A stretch of 64,000 nt of DNA from Platerodrilus igneus (Eukaryota > Arthropoda > Insecta > Coleoptera > Lycidae): positions 1,798,001 through 1,862,000 of the forward strand of contig JARFIW010000500.1 of the NCBI GenBank assembly GCA_036346225.1, given 5' to 3'. How positions within the stretch are numbered: the stretch's first letter is position 1; every line of letters starts with the position of its first letter. Position numbers and translations under genes: made by a program. A model generated the notes under the pieces. That model saw only the letters and a list, made by a program, of their open reading frames with translations. It was not told the origin of the DNA and did no database searches. Of the stretch, positions 44,794-57,806 are shown piece after piece.

Positions 44794-47700
44794 ATGCCAA
44801 AAGTGGTATCTGGAAGTATAGTGTGTTCAGATATAAAAGACCAAGAAGAGTACAGTGATGAAAAGCCTCTGCATATATATTACTGTCTTTGTGGACAAAT
44901 GACATTAATTTTAGGTAGAGACATTGTTTTTTAATTGTACTTTTAACAAATGTTTTAGATTGCCCTATTGAAAAGTTACCACTTAGAAAACGTGATGGTG
45001 CCCGTGTGCTAGATGCACTAGTCCATGCTCATAAAATAACTAGTGATATAGATGAAACCATATATATTAAACGACCAGAAGGAATAGAAAAACAGTATAG
45101 ATTAAAGTGTAAGAAATGTGGATTGCTGTTGTATTACAAACATGATCCAGACAGTCCCGTTAGTTTTATAGTCAGAGGTTCATTGATAAAATCTTCAAAA
45201 GAAGGGCCTATTAATAACATTTATAATCAAGTTGCTGTGGAGAAACCTCAGAAAATTATGGTTACTAAACATACTAAAAATATGGGTAAATTCAGTTCAG
45301 TGACAGTATCTACAATTGATGAAGAGGAAGATGAAATTGAAGCGGTATGTACAATCACTCACCATACAAAAATCTGCCGATTCACATATGCACTTGTGTA
45401 TGTTTTTGATAGATGAATGTTATAACAGGAGCGCAAATGCAGATTCATTTCTATCCATAGCGGGGTGTCTTATGCTCTGCATTTGATAATTTAAACTTGT
45501 TGACATATCTAGTTTTTTTCCTGATAAGTGTATATTACATAACTTTGTGACCCATTCTTGTGTGTGAAGATTTAATACTGTAGTTCGCTTGAAATTAGGT
45601 TTCTTGATTAGAGAGTGACATGCAGTACAAAATGTGCTTCATAGGAAAATGTTAAACATTATCTATAAAAAAAGTCCAATGATAGAAAAGCTTCATCATT
45701 GCGGTAAATTGTCCAACAAAGAAAATACTATATAAATAATATATGCACGTGTGTGTATACCGGGTGTTTCACTAAGCATATCGCATGGCCGTATATCATA
45801 AACTATAAGGCCTAGAGCTTTGTGGAAAAAATTATTAAGTAAAGTGGCCATGAGAACTTGCTGGTAAATTATTTTAAGTTTCAATTTTGACCGCAAGATG
45901 ACGCAATCGCTAAGGTCAACGACAAAAATCAATAAATCTTCCAAAATTCCAGCACAAGCTATTATGTTCAAAATGTGAATGAACAGTTTACATAATTCTA
46001 TACAACTTTGATCTTAACTTTTTTTTTGTAGGCCGCACAAGTGGTTGTAAGACCTTGTGAATTGGTTTAAATGTAAATAGGGTTATCTGGCATAATCACA
46101 TGTTGGAATTTAATGTTCTTAGAATCATTCAAAAGAGAGTTTCTCAATGATCAAGAAAAACTATTAACTTGATTTCCGTAGTTGCTAGAGGGCGCTTTTG
46201 CCAATCATATCAGTTCTTGTTCATTTACTTAAAATAAATCAAATGGAAAAGGTATATTTAATTCGAAGGTAATTGTATGAAGCATAAAAATAAAGATTTT
46301 AGTGAAAACCATATTTCGATATCTTTAATGGTTTGTAAGTTGTTGCAAAAAAGTCTGCACACAAGAAAAAATATTTATTTCAATTTTCTTGAATTTTTGG
46401 ATCAAATATCATTTTAAATCATTTAGTCACTGATATTGTTATAGCACCTCTTCAAAAGTGTCTTTCGTTATTGACAATACGTTTATTCACGATGTTTATC
46501 AACATATATAATTTATTACTATTAGATTTCTTAAAAATGCCCCAATTAGGCCATGAAATTAAAAACGTTCATTTACAACAACAGCAACAACAACATACCA
46601 ATCGCAGTATTCTCTTTCGGGGTAACCAAACCTAGCACCTCTTAAAATACTACTGGACATGTTTCTGAATTCTATACTTTAATTTAACATACTTGCTATT
46701 TAGGCAATTTAAGCATTACCTGTTTTTACTGATTAGTTTTCTTTATATGTTAAACGACGGAATGCACACTTCGTATGTAAACTCATAAAAGATTGTCTGT
46801 AGAATATAATTCTTTTGTTTATCTTAAATAGAATATTTTTCTTTGTGTTATTTGTCAATAAAAATTCATTGACGATGTGCTTTTGCTTTGTCTGTGAACC
46901 ACCCTACTATCCGCTTGTGTAGTTATCCCGGTATATTTAAGTTTATTTTATTTTTTTATACGTGATCGTGATTCGTGTGGGTCATTACTTCGCTTTCTTT
47001 TCTGTTTCTGCCTGACTCGTGGGCTTTACTGTTACAAATAGTCTAATCTAAATCTACCTCGACCTCTCCTTTTCCATTCTCTTGTAACATTTTCAAATGT
47101 TACGTTTGTCAATATAATCTCAATAAGAATTTTAATATGTAATCCTAAGTAAACCCCAATATTTGCAACACACCTTGTGGTGCCCATAATACAGTTGATA
47201 TATCTAATTAGCTATGGCTAATGCGTTGGGACAAAATAATTGTATCACAACAATTGAGCCAGCTGTTGTTTACAACATTTAACTTATATTCTTAAGCGAT
47301 TTAATCAAAATATATTATTACATTTATAATGTAGATAAATAAACACATTAAGAAATAACATCATTATGAAATACGTGGTAATATGCACAGCCATCTGCCG
47401 AAAATATACGAAGATGAAGGTATCGAATGAATATGAACTGGTTCAGAATCGAAAGGGAGTCTAAGGTCGCTGCTTATAAAATCAACATGGCTTGCTTAGC
47501 GTCCTCGGATCTAGGAATCGCGATAGTGTAGAGAATTAAACATAGCGTCGAGAATGGTCGACATTATGATTTTTATTCGTAGTGAGAATGCATAGAAATA
47601 AATCGGTACGTTGGTTCATCATTTAATACTATAGTTCGTTTAAGGTGTACCCTCAAGATCGTCAGCTTCGTTTCAGTATTTCTGAAGAATCGCCGTGTGA

Positions 47701-50700
47701 TAAATATATTTACGTCTATTTAGGATGTACAGAATTTCAAAATATCACAAATGCTCGATACAAGATCGCAAGATTTCCACCTAATTAAACTAAATAAATG
47801 TTTTAATTATCAGCGAAGAGGCTTGGTCAAAGTTCAAGCAACGATAATTTGCTACGTAAACAGCACGACATCAATACTTATATCTGGTTGGTATTACAGG
47901 TGTCAAACTGGATACTCCAGGTGCGTACTAGTTATACTTTTATTCGACAGATGCCATTTGTCAACTACTTTTGTTCATATTATAACAATGGTATAATAAA
48001 ACCTAATGTGACTAAGAATATTTCATAAATTTAAAGTGAACTAAAAATTTAGGAACTGAATGTATTTCATATTGATTGAATAATTAGACAATATTGATCA
48101 ATGCATTTAAATCTAAACATAGTTCTTGCTAATTTAAACATAATTTGATATAACAGCTATCAATTAAAGCTTTAAATTGTCTATCTCTTGTTCATAAAAA
48201 TGTGTTGTTTTCACTTATGAAAATTTATACTTCAACTTACTTAGATATGTAACTTGTATGAATCATGCTACTGACTTAAAATCTTTTGTCTAAGTATAAT
48301 TTTGCCTTTTCTATCATCTGAGTAGGAAACGTTGCTTATTTACTTACTTTACTCATGAATTTTAAAATCTATTCATTCCAATTGTAAGTAGTTAACGGAT
48401 CCGATTTCTACATGTCATAAATATTGTTGCATATTTATTAGAACTAAACGTTAAATTCCATTATTAACGTGAAATTTAAAATCAAGAGAATTATATTTTC
48501 AATTTATAAAAACATAGTTAAAGAAAGCTAAGTTACTTTTGCACAAACATTTTTTTAGTACCTGAATTATAAATACGTTCAATTTTTTTTTGTAATAACA
48601 TATAATTGTCAAAGGATATTATGTTACATTATACTTTTCTAAGAAACCTAGAACATTTTTATTTAAAACAACAAAGAAAAGATATAAAATTTTTAAGTAT
48701 ATAAAGATACTTTAAATATTATGTTATTTTGAAAAATATTGGTGGAGCAAACTGCTGCCTCATGTGTTATATTTTTAATCTTGTAATTTATTTCAGGTAT
48801 TTCATCGTTGTAGCCAACTTATGGGTTCTACATTCCCCTTTTCTTCTGAATGTAGTGGCGCTCAATATTTAGTTTAAATTTTAATATCTATCCCCCCTGA
48901 ACCATGCTTTCAACCGCTTAGAGTAATGTCTATAGCATAGCACAGGTAATACTATTTACCTGTATAAGGTAAAACGGTAAAACTCTGCTACTAATATATT
49001 CTGTACTATTTCTTCATGCCTTAGTATTTGTCCTATCATCCTATATCTTCTATTGTTTACATATTTCTTTCTTCCCCTACCATTTCTATCACCTCTTTAT
49101 TCTTAACTTTGTCTGTTCATGGTGTCTTTATCATAAGTTTGTAGCACCACATTTCAAAGGCTTCTTTCTATCTTTTTCTTCTCTGCTTCGTCTACTGTCC
49201 GTTTCATAGCTCTACAGTACTTTGCTGCACACATATGTTTTCAGCAAAATTTTCCTTGTATTTATGTTTGTTATCTTCGAACATAGTAGGTGCTTTTTCT
49301 TGTTAAATGCAGCACGACCTTGTGCTAATCTTTGTTTTATATCTTTTGCACTTTTCGCATCTTGCGTTATTTGGCTTTCTAGGTACCAGAAATTCTTAAC
49401 CTCTTGTAATTGTTGTTTCTAATTTATATTTTGGTTTTGACGTATTTTAACCTCATTTACATACTAATACTTTAGCTTTATCTGTGTTAACTTTCATACA
49501 GTATCTCTCTGTTAGTACTGTTTCTGTTTCAGTATGAGGTGCTTTTACCTCTTCCTTGCTAGATGCTAAAATTGCTATATTATCTGCAAATCTAAGTATA
49601 GCGATCGTTTGTCCCTGCATAATAATTCCAATTGTCTTTCTGCACTTGACAGTATTGAATGACTCTTTGATATACACATTAAAGATTAATAGGAATAGTG
49701 CACACCCCTGTATCACCCCTTTCCTAATATTTACTTTTCTACGTTCCTGCTTTAATTCTATTACAGGCGTTTGTTCCTTGTATAAGCTATGTATTATCCA
49801 TCTTTCCCTATAACTTGCAACGTCGTTTTCTTTGGTTGCAAATTAATTCTATTAAACATGTAGTTCTAATCATCCTGCAACTTTAATAATGTTAGAACCG
49901 AACAAATTAATTTATCAAACATATTTTAGCTAATAATAAAGCAGCAGTATAATTTAGATAATAAATAGTAATAGGTATCTCTTGTTTTGTATTGTCGTCT
50001 TAGTTGAAGTTCATTGATAAGTGTTAACATTGAACTGGAGAACACGTTTGTTATTCTTGATAATTCTTAACCGTTAATTTCATATATACAATTTGCTTTC
50101 TTTTTGATATCAACTATTGGCAAGGTAAAGTCGTTGCTGCTTTTTGTTACGTGTTTGCGGATTTAGCACGTCGACTCTTATCTTAAATTACTATTGGGGT
50201 AGTGTGGTATGTTGGTGAGATTTGTTGATTCCCATTAGTAAAGATTTCGCGCTGTGCGGATTTATAACCTTGCCAATACTACAGGTAAGTCATGTTTGTT
50301 TGCACTTTGCCCGTCCATAATTTCTATATTATTTTAGTGCTCAATTTTGATTGTCTACTTGTTGCGATTAGTAGATTAATTTCTCTGTATATCAACCCGT
50401 AGGAATCGTATTTCGCTACCTGCGGTACGTTTTATGGTCTAGTTTTTTCACTCAATTAATATGTAATTTATTACAGGGTTTTTGTTTTCTTGTCTTCTTG
50501 TTTATGTTTACGATTGGCAATGATGTTACTGGTATGCGAAGCTGAATCCCGTTTTACTCTACCATTTCAAAAAAAACGTTTTCTAAGTTTATCTAGTCTG
50601 GAATCCGATTCAAAATATATGTAAATATTAAGAGTTTTATCTATGTATTTTTGTTTGAGTTTATAAATAATTGTAATTAATTAAGTGGTTATTTATTGGT

Positions 50701-53700
50701 TATATTTTAGAGTACATTAATACTGCTTAAATTGTTATCGCCGTATTTAACTTAAATAATATTATTAGTATTATTAACCTCCTATTTATAACAGGTTTGT
50801 TAACGTCCGCCGAGCGCGTCATTGAGTTTTGATTTATTATCACTCGATAAAAATTGCTTATGCGCCGAGGTGGATCCACGTCGCGTGTTAGCTACCAAAT
50901 TATTCCTTTCATCGAATTGTTTTGCGTATCTCGCCTTGGTGTTTTAGAATTAATTATTTGACGCCTTCGCGCGTGCGTATCCTTATTAAATTTTAATCCA
51001 TAATTATTTGTACGAGGTCTTGGTGTGTTTGTCTTTAATCGTGTTTTTTTTGTGTTATTCATTGTGTAGTTTCACACCGAGCTCTCGCTACAAACCTAAA
51101 CATTTATATTTATTCTTATTGTATTGCTCGTTTTTTTTATTATTCAGCCTAAACTACAATAAATACCATGTTATAATTCTTGTTCTATTAGAAGTGACAG
51201 CTCTTGCATCTTGCGCTGGGAAAACTATAGGAGTCCGTTAGGTCCCCAGACTCATCCTGTCTTTATTTTATTGTTCTCCTGGACCTTGGCGCCCTTTTTG
51301 TGCTCTGGGTTTTCTTTCTCCATTGCAGAGCCTTTGTTCTTCCCAACGTTGTACGAATCCCGACCCTATATTATCCAAGCCGTGGCTTAATTATTTGCCA
51401 TCAGTTTTCCCCAAAGGAGACTATTAGTTTGGTTTCGATTAGATTTCTAATTTGAACTGTGACAAACTCATTCCATTCTTTTTATTTCAAACATTTCTTC
51501 CATTTTAAATTGCCAGATCCTTTTTCTAGCTCTACAAACCCCTTATACACGCTTTTCTATTTTTCCTCCATTATCACCCTTAAAGCCTAAAATGGTCTCC
51601 TGTGTTCCTGTTTCTCCTAAACCCAAATTGATCTGATCCTAGTATTTCTTCAGACCATTATTCCATTCCGTCTTTGTACAATTCCAGTTAATATTTTTGA
51701 CATGTGTGCTGTCAAACATATGGTTCGAAAATTTTCACAACTATCCATACCTCTCTTTTTTGGTATCGTGACTATTGTGTTACGTTTGAAATCTTAGGGT
51801 ATCTCGCATGTCAGACGGCTCCGTGGCGTAGTTGGTATGTGTGTGACTACTACACCCAAGGTCCCGGGTTTGAATCCCGACACGGTTCGCTTGAAAAATG
51901 TTAGGCGAGCATTTCACACAAAAATACACCCTCGTTCGAATGAGAGGTTAAATGGAGGTCCCATGTGTGGGTGTTGTCACGCACGTTAAAGCTCCCTACC
52001 TTGCTTGGAACAGCAAGGGTTCGGCGAAATTCCAAATTTTCCAGGTAAAAAAAACTCACTTCCTAACCAATGTAGTACCTTCGGGTGGAGCATTGGAAAA
52101 TCACATGTAAGGTATCTCACCTGTCTCACATGTATAGCTTATATGTTGGAAAAGAGGTTATGTTACTGCTTGTCTAGTGGCTTTTAGAGTTTCTGCTTGT
52201 ACCTTATCTATACAGGTGCCTTCTTATTTTTCAGGTTCTTTAATGCTAATTCAAACCCTTCTCGAAGTATAGGATATCCCAAGTCGTCCTTTTCTATGTC
52301 TAATTCTTGTTCTAGTGGTTCTAATTCCCGTCCTGCATAAAAATTTCCTATATATTTTGGCCATCTATCCACTATCTCTACATTTTTTTAAATTGTCTCC
52401 TGTGCCCCTTATATTTTTGCTATACAGTTTTATATCCCTAAAATTCATTCTAATCAGTGTGTATGCCTTCTCTGTTTTTTCAATTTCTATCTTAGTTTGT
52501 ACTTCTTTGTATTTTTTCTCAATCCATTGTTCTTTAGCTTTCCTATATTTGCGAATAATTTCCCATTTTGTGGCTTTGTTCGGTTTCCCTGCTTCGTTTG
52601 ATCTGTTTTTGTATTTTCGTCTTTCATTTAATTCAGAATATCCCTTGTCACTCATGGTTTCTTATTTTCTTTTTGTTTATATCCCACAATATTTCTGACC
52701 ACCATGTCTAAGCTGGATTTCATGTTATTCCATTCTGCTTCTAATTCCCTAGCATCACAAATTTTCCCGATGTCTTTAAGCAATTCGTTTGACTCTTTTT
52801 CAGATCTCTTATGGGTATCTTTATATTTTAGTTTTTCAAAGTCGCCTTATTGTGTTCTTCTTTCTAAAATTTTTTAATTTAAGCACATTTAGACATTGTT
52901 GTAATTATCATAAAGGGGAAACTCATACAAAGTATTCAAAAGATATTAAGTAAGCAGAATACAGAATATAGTATGACATAAACGAGGTCATCTGTTATAC
53001 GTTTAGACTGCATTTAGACTGCAATATAGTTTCAGATCACAAGAAATTACAGAGACGCCGAAGGAATTTACAGCATAACAGAGACTGCCCACGTTTTATT
53101 GGACATAAAAACTGACACGTTCGTGTAATAATGTGAAAATTCTGGGACATTAGATGAAATAGTAGGAGAATAGTTAGCAATAGTTATAGTAACTGGTCAT
53201 CTGAAAACGTCAAGATGTAGTTAAATCAGTAAAGGATGTTTTAGTCCCTCCCCCCACCCCCAGCTTTGGTTAATTTAATAGGAATTGGGGATTAATACAA
53301 GTGAATTGACTTAGGGAAAGGGATGTTAATTTGAAAAATGTGGTGAGGTTTGGGTAAATATAAAATAACACAGTGAAACGATAGACGCATCATATGGAGT
53401 TTTCGATTTTATGTGGGGTAAAGTTTGAAACGTCTGCTGGCAAAAATTTGTTCGTTATGGCCATGTGTAGGGAATGAAACTAAATTTGTTTATCCCACCA
53501 TAAATTTGGGAATCTTGAAGTAGTGTTATAGCTGGTGTTTTAAAGAATGGAAAATCTGGTGTGGCCTTGACATTACCTGTATTATAGAAACAAACTGTAA
53601 GTAATAGTATAGACTTGTGTAAGATTTAGTATGATTTATACGTGAACTTGAACATGCGCATGTTTTGACTTTTCTTTCGGCAAGGACTATAATCTCAAGA

Positions 53701-56700
53701 GAAATTTATTAGTTGCAAAATAGTAAGAGATATGTAGGGATTATGCATTTTGGGAAAGGACAAGGTGACAGGTAACATTGGTGTTTGGACTATTTTTTTT
53801 TGCTTGTTGAAGTTACAACATAACCATTCATTTGGGATTCATAAATGTGTGGTTCAATAGGAAAGCAGCAAAATGTTGAGCGTCGCATTGCTTTATTGCT
53901 AGATTAGGCTGTTTTTTTAGGATTTGCTTTAGGTTTGATATCATCTGGTGAAATTGCAGATAAAGCTAGTGTTAGTAAAGTATATTTATATGAATATGTA
54001 TGATGATACATTTTATGATAATAGTGGTTAAGTTTGGTTGATGTTTTTTATTTAATTTATTTAGCAAATAGGTAGTAATTTGTAAAACCAAAGCGTTAAG
54101 CCGATCTGGAAGGAGTAGTTTATTTAAACAAAGGAACTGGACGGTCAAATGTTGGAATAATTAAAGCGAGAGAGTTTATGTGGGATAACAGTCTTCCACG
54201 TAGACAAGAACATCGCCATGCTTGTGACCCCCCCCCCCCTCCGGTGACCGTGGTAGGACCTTTTGGAGTAAGTGATAATGTAATGCAAAATTTTCGTTCA
54301 GAACCTTGTTATTTATTAGTTTTGTAGCTTTGTATTGGCTTCTTGATTTTTTTTGCATTTATCTATAGGAATCCAATCCCGACCACTGCAATTAGCCGAA
54401 GCACACCTTTTATTGTTACAGGGTTCCCGATCCTTAAGGGCAAGTCAGAATTGAAATAGTTTTACCCATAATGGTAGAAAAATTACATCCGTAACAATAC
54501 CTAAAGTTTCATGTGAAGTCTAGTTCAAAATAGAAATAGGAATGTAAGAAGGATGATACCGATATACCAATAACATTACAATACAATTAAGAAATAATGT
54601 AACTTCCTGTGTGTACGAAAAGCACGAATAATTTGAGGTTGATGTATCTTGTAGAGAATTTTAAAACAAACTACAGGTGACACATTGCCACAGACACAAT
54701 TACATATGTACAAACAACATTGTTAGTCAAACTAGGTTGCAAATTTTCTTCATGGATAGGTGCTGAAGGAAGTTGTTACATCAGTGAGGGCATGAAGTAT
54801 AACAACATATAATAATATTTGTTACAAGTTTTGCAAGAGGGTTTTAAATGAGAAGGCAACAAGACTTGATTTGGTCAAAGACAATTCAAATATAATTGAT
54901 GATATTTGGCTTGTTCATGATGCTTATGGGAAGACAACTTAAAAAATTTCTTGCATAAATACAACATATGATTACCTTTACAAAGAATGTGGGACAACAA
55001 ATTATTCCTAGGCGTGGATTTCTTTTTATAGGTCTTGTTCTTTCAATAGGGTTCACTGACATGTAGTGACACAGTTTAATATCTTGTTCGATTTTGTTGA
55101 AGTTACGGAAAATGTTTTTCCGAATTGCAGGAACATCAATATGTGAAATGCTACGACAATAGTATGTAGGACCACTATAGTTGTACTCTATTCTGTATTT
55201 AGTTACATCAGGAGCGTCATCATTATACCTATATACATATACAGCATTATAAAATACATAACATTTTGATTTTACCTTAGTTCCGTGTCTGTTTTTGTCT
55301 TTTTGTTACACGTATTGATCTTTTCCTATTCACTCTACTTATTTCAAGTACACTACTTATGCTTTCATCTATTGCTATAAACTTAACAGTAAAGTCTCCA
55401 ATAACAGCCTACTTAACCTTTGCTAGTAATAATACAAATGAAGAATTTTAAGCTTTTAAGTAAATCTTACGCGCGTGTATACACTAAAGAAACTTTAATC
55501 TACATACTAATACCAAGCATTCTTACAGGTTATATCACGACACTATCCCATCAACAGAAAATAATTTGCAGTTTTTAGCACATGCAGTAAGGCAACCTAT
55601 GGATTTGACATAAATAAAGCGAAATTGTTGACAGCTTTTTGACACTTAAAAAATGTTTTAATTTCGAGAAAATATTACAAGTATTAAACATAAGAAATGC
55701 ATGTTGTAAACATACACGTAACAAAATTAAATGAATAAAAACAACTTGATTACGGGTTCATGTGTATGTAAAAATAAAATGAAAGTTTTTGTGTATTGAT
55801 AAATGTAATTAGGTTTGAATGGTTTACACACATACCGTGCGAGACAATGAATTAATTCCAAAAGAGCTGGCTCTAATTTGGCAAAAGAACCATAAAGAAT
55901 TAAACATAGGTTTAAAACTAAATACAGGCGCATTTAGCTTATATATTTTATATGTACTGTGAATATGGATGATTGATGATGATAATGCGACAGTCTAAAA
56001 CTAAAACATATAATGTGTACGACTCACTGTGTCCTCTGCTTAGATTGCTGTAGTTGTTGGATGTTGATGGATGTCATTGGGTTTGAAGCACTCTTGTAGC
56101 ACCAATCGATAATACCGGTTGGAGCTTAGCCAAAATAAAAAACGAAACAAAAACTTCAAAATCTTCCCATCTCCGTGAAAGTCGTTTGTACACCAACAGC
56201 TATCATTATCTCACTTGATGTTTTTTTAACAAATGAAATGATAAATGGACAGTCCAAATAAAGTGAATTTATTTAAAATTAATATGAAACACATATGCCT
56301 AGCCTTTTATATAGACATTTATGTTAATGTCAATCGTTATTTTACAATGCTAGCTTAATCAAATATTACTACAATGATTACCATTAGTAAAAACGGTTAT
56401 ATAACACTTTGTATACTTTTAAACAAACAGTAAACCGTTAAATTTTTTAATTTGCAATTTCCCAGAAGGGGCAGGAATCCAGTCGCAAACCAAGGGCTCA
56501 TAGGCTAACCAAAGTGGTGTGGGAGTGGGTCCCTATGGAAGTAATAAAAGAAATTCGGAAAATATAAAATTTACTTAGGTGCAATTTTAAACTATGTTAC
56601 CAACATTTACCTTGAAAAGCTCTCAACACTGTTAAATTTAGTGGTGCCAACTTGTCTAGTCTAATGTTAATCTTGTGGAAGACGAGTATTCCTGGGCATT

Positions 56701-57752
56701 TTAATTATGTTAACCTCCTGGTGATGCCACCACAAAACAAAAGAACAATATATGAATATATACACTAACCTTTGAACCGAGGTCCAATTTAATTAAGGGC
56801 ATAAATTTCACCAGCTAGAATACATATTGTAAATGGATTATTTTTAATTTCTCACCAAAGTGGTATGGAAGTACCCTGTCCAAATTCGATCTCCATTTCT
56901 TGTCAATTATCTGTTGAATGCCCGGTAGCTATTGCCTAGCCGTTGGAGTTCTTCGATTTCCCTTATCTATAATAACATTTTACATGTCTACTCGTTTATT
57001 GGTGTACGAGAAATTAGTTGATTGTTTTCTGGCGGCTATATAGTTTCGGCTTCTTTCACTGTCATATGGAGGGTGTATAACATTTCTATTGTATGTGAAG
57101 GATGCATGCTTAATTTTTCCTTATGTAACTTGTTTGATACATTGTAAAATTGTACTTTATGATGATGTTTAGTTTGCAACCTAATATCTGCGGATTTCAT
57201 TAAATCATGGATTATTTCTTTGTATTTAGGAATATTGTCATAACCTTATTTTTATCTTGTCTTGATACATTGTAAACTATAGCTGTAATTGTTTCGGTGG
57301 ATTATTAAATGGAATTATTTCTTATGAATGGTGTAGAAAAGCTTTCTTAATTTTAGGTGAGAAATGCATAACATTGACATCTGTTTTCCGTTTAGCAGTT
57401 GTTGAATAAGTTACTGACCCGAATTTATGTTCAGATATGTATTACACAGGAATAAAATTATGCTTTTGTTGTTTTTAAGTTCATTACCCTTTATAAAACT
57501 AAAAATTTATTGAAATGTCTTCCTTAAGGAACATTACTATTCATGAAATTAGAATATACAGGATATATCAATATTAAGTTGTCTCTCTTCTTGCATCCTG
57601 TTTTAATTTAACGTAATGCCAATGCGTTATAACCGGCTCTGGATTAATTAATCAACCACAATCTATACAGAAGATGCTCGTACTATTAAGAAAGGATACT
57701 GCCATATTTATCAGGAAGTAAAAATAATTACTGTATATTTAATTAGTTTAAA

Positions 57753-57806
<54 letters not shown>

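Larger units (their letters stand above)
49000..52870 (-). pseudogene. LINE family B, copy 3, interrupted twice
   Basis: Minus-strand code parallels copy 2. The linker region is at 52870-52250 ([20 protein letters not shown]) and pre-RT at 51720-51469. After a 1.65-kb insertion comes RT (49716-49453; SCLF-type leader, [20 protein letters not shown] and the catalytic box [16 protein letters not shown], where the second Asp is now Asn), then the C-terminal part to about 49000. The endonuclease end is missing beyond 52870. Insertions: 49816-51464 (LTR-like) and 51813-52110 (SINE). Inactive. Confidence 0.8.

Noticed and set aside
45763..45990. GGGTGTTTC motif as a transposon end
   Set aside because: It resembles 33821 for only nine bases; no inverted partner or target duplication was found.
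50282..50290. CAGGTAAGT splice donor hinting at an extra STEEP1 exon
   Set aside because: The consensus is perfect, but it lies within the 1.65-kb insertion and the frame upstream carries stops; exons 2 and 3 already join in phase.
51817..51885. A functional tRNA gene
   Set aside because: A and B boxes are present but there is no good acceptor stem or anticodon arm, and the sequence continues into a conserved body with a second copy in the window, so it is the head of a SINE.
54226..54243. Poly-C run as a structured regulatory element
   Set aside because: A single run of 14 C in an intron is as likely to be a slippage tract or sequencing artefact; no repeated G or C tracts make a convincing quadruplex.
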